The notes beneath the pieces are model-generated. The model searched no databases. It was not told the DNA's origin and saw nothing but the letters and a program-made list of their open reading frames with translations. Position numbers and translations under genes: made by a program. From the NCBI GenBank assembly GCA_031279795.1, contig JAITHZ010000109.1:1-6109 (forward strand): DNA of 6,109 nt. Direction: 5' to 3'. The DNA comes from Bacteroidales bacterium (GTDB taxonomy: Bacteria; Bacteroidota; Bacteroidia; Bacteroidales; WRGA01). Numbering within the stretch: the first letter of the stretch is position 1; every line of letters starts with the position of its first letter. Positions 4,828 through 6,109 of this stretch are shown here, piece after piece.

Positions 4828-6109
4828 ATGTTTGACAAACTAATAAAATATTTTCTCGAAAATCGTTTTATCGCACTGCTATTGCTGGTTGGCATTGTTG
4901 TGTGGGGAGCTTCAGTATCGCCGTTTGACTGGCATGGAGACATCCTGCCAAGCGACCCTATTCCAGTAGACGCCATACCCGATATCGGTGAAAATCAACA
5001 GATTGTTTCAACAGAATGGATGGGACGTTCGCCAAAAGACATTCAGGAACAGGTAACCTATCCGCTAACCACGGCCTTGCTTGGAATTTCGGGTGTAAAA
5101 ACGATTCGCAGCACGTCGATGTTCGGCATGTCGTTTATCTATGTGATTTTCAACGACGATATTGAATTTTACTGGAGTCGTTCGCGGATTTTGGAAAAGT
5201 TGAATTCACTGCCGTCCGGTACGCTGCCCGAAGGAGTTCAACCAGCGTTGGGACCGGATGCAACAGCATTAGGGCAAGTATTCTGGTACACGCTTGAGGG
5301 GCGCAATCCCGAAACGGGCGAACCGACAGGCGGCTGGAATCCCGACGAACTGCGGACGATACAGGATTTTTACATAAAATATGCACTTTCTGCTAGCGAA
5401 GGCGTATCAGAAGTTGCGTCCATTGGAGGCTTCGTAAAGGAATACCAGATTGAAATCAACCCCGACGCCATGCGGGCATTCAACGTGTCGGTGATGGATG
5501 TGATGACAGCAGTGCAGACAAGCAACCTGGACATCGGCGCCGAAACCATCGAAATGAACAAAGCCGAATACCTTGTACGTGGACTGGGTTACATCAAAAA
5601 CACAGCCGATTTGGAAGAAGCAGTCGTAACGGTACGCAATGGCATCCCCGTACGTATCAAAGATGTAGCATTTGTTAATCTGGGGCCAGCCACGCGACGC
5701 GGCGGTTTGGACAAAGAGGGAGTGGAAGCCGTTGGCGGAGTGGTTGTGTCGCGTTACGGATCTAACCCGATGGCCGTGATCAAGCAAGTGAAGGAAAAAA
5801 TTGCAGAAATACAGGCCGGATTACCACAAAAAACATTACCGAACGGGACGATATCGAAAGTGAGCGTTGTCCCATTTTACGACCGTTCGGGACTGATTCG
5901 CGAAACCATTGGCACACTGGAAACAGCGCTTACACACGAAATTCTGATTTGCATCATTGTAGTTATTGTATTGATTTTCAGTCTTAGAGCATCGCTTGTC
6001 ATTTCGAGCCTGTTGCCAGTAGCCGTTTTCGCCACCTTTATCATCATGCGTTACACTGGGGTGGACGCAAACATCGTAGCGCTATCTGGCATTGCCATTG
6101 CAATTGGCG
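4828..6109 (+). CDS. CusA/CzcA-family heavy-metal RND efflux pump (5' part)
   Basis: N-terminal 427 residues of an inner-membrane HME-RND transporter, which uses the proton gradient to drive metal ions (Cu/Ag for CusA, Co/Zn/Cd for CzcA) through an adaptor and an outer-membrane channel. Seen in order: a cytoplasmic start and TM1 (about 14-31), the family motif PVDAIPDIGENQQIV (46-60), VTYPLTTALLG (76-86), FYWSRSRILEKLN (114-126), ALGPDATALGQVFWY (140-154), SIGGFVKEYQI (198-208), VPFYDRSGLI (348-357), then TM2 (about 370-386), TM3 (388-409) and the start of TM4 with SGIAIAIG (420-427). The window ends just before the conserved proton-relay aspartate that follows this motif (CusA D405). The porter-domain methionines that mark Cu/Ag pumps lie further downstream, so the metal cannot be named. 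CusA is about 1,050 residues, so over half is missing. An in-frame TAA at 4822 fixes the start at ATG 4828. Probably cotranscribed with the HYC_CC_PP gene. Confidence 0.95.
   Translation, partial: MFDKLIKYFLENRFIALLLLVGIVVWGASVSPFDWHGDILPSDPIPVDAIPDIGENQQIVSTEWMGRSPKDIQEQVTYPLTTALLGISGVKTIRSTSMFGMSFIYVIFNDDIEFYWSRSRILEKLNSLPSGTLPEGVQPALGPDATALGQVFWYTLEGRNPETGEPTGGWNPDELRTIQDFYIKYALSASEGVSEVASIGGFVKEYQIEINPDAMRAFNVSVMDVMTAVQTSNLDIGAETIEMNKAEYLVRGLGYIKNTADLEEAVVTVRNGIPVRIKDVAFVNLGPATRRGGLDKEGVEAVGGVVVSRYGSNPMAVIKQVKEKIAEIQAGLPQKTLPNGTISKVSVVPFYDRSGLIRETIGTLETALTHEILICIIVVIVLIFSLRASLVISSLLPVAVFATFIIMRYTGVDANIVALSGIAIAIG

Noticed and set aside
5407..5787. 126-codon open frame on the minus strand
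   Set aside because: It lies wholly inside the RND pump gene, which has all family motifs; no independent support.
4828..6109. Gene truncation or frameshift in the pump gene
   Set aside because: The frame is open and motif-complete up to the last base; the missing part is due to the window edge.

Overview
The window looks like chromosomal DNA of a member of the Bacteroidota, most likely Bacteroidales. Three things in the sequence point there. First, two well-formed promoters of the Bacteroidota type (TTG/TTTG, 19-20 bp, TAnnTTTG) can be read, one on each strand. Second, the gene starts are preceded by A-rich stretches and not by Shine-Dalgarno sequences. Third, the small cysteine-rich protein next to the metal pump belongs to a family (HYC_CC_PP) that I know only from this phylum. 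No genus can be named from the sequence alone.

Layout. 26-430 (+): small four-helix membrane protein of unknown function, whose stop overlaps by 4 bp the stop of the next gene. 427-1668 (-): family 2 glycosyltransferase. Its frame stays open to a GTG at 1773, but a promoter lies inside that extension, so the ATG at 1668 is preferred. 1786-2403 (+) and 2417-3187 (+): a LysE-family transporter and the nucleotidase SurE, 13 bp apart and probably one operon. 3176-3913 (-): a sugar-1-phosphate nucleotidylyltransferase related to MurU/HddC, whose end overlaps the end of surE by 12 bp. 3914-4259: about 350 bp without a gene, holding several inverted repeats and, at its right end, a clear promoter. 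4260-4685 (+): secreted cysteine-rich HYC_CC_PP protein. 4828 to the window end (+): first 427 codons of a CusA/CzcA-type heavy-metal RND pump, cut by the window edge.

How the genes fit together. The left part (membrane protein, glycosyltransferase, LysE/SurE, nucleotidylyltransferase) is a set of tightly packed housekeeping or envelope genes in alternating orientation, with two tail-to-tail overlaps and no room for ordinary terminators. The right part is the start of a heavy-metal efflux locus: one promoter drives a small exported Cys-rich protein and then, probably on the same transcript, the inner-membrane pump. Partner genes for the periplasmic adaptor and outer-membrane channel would be expected beyond the right edge.

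No RNA genes, CRISPR arrays, insertion sequences or phage genes were seen. I did not find a clearly new system. The least understood element is the Cys-rich protein paired with the efflux pump, together with the dyad symmetry around its promoter.
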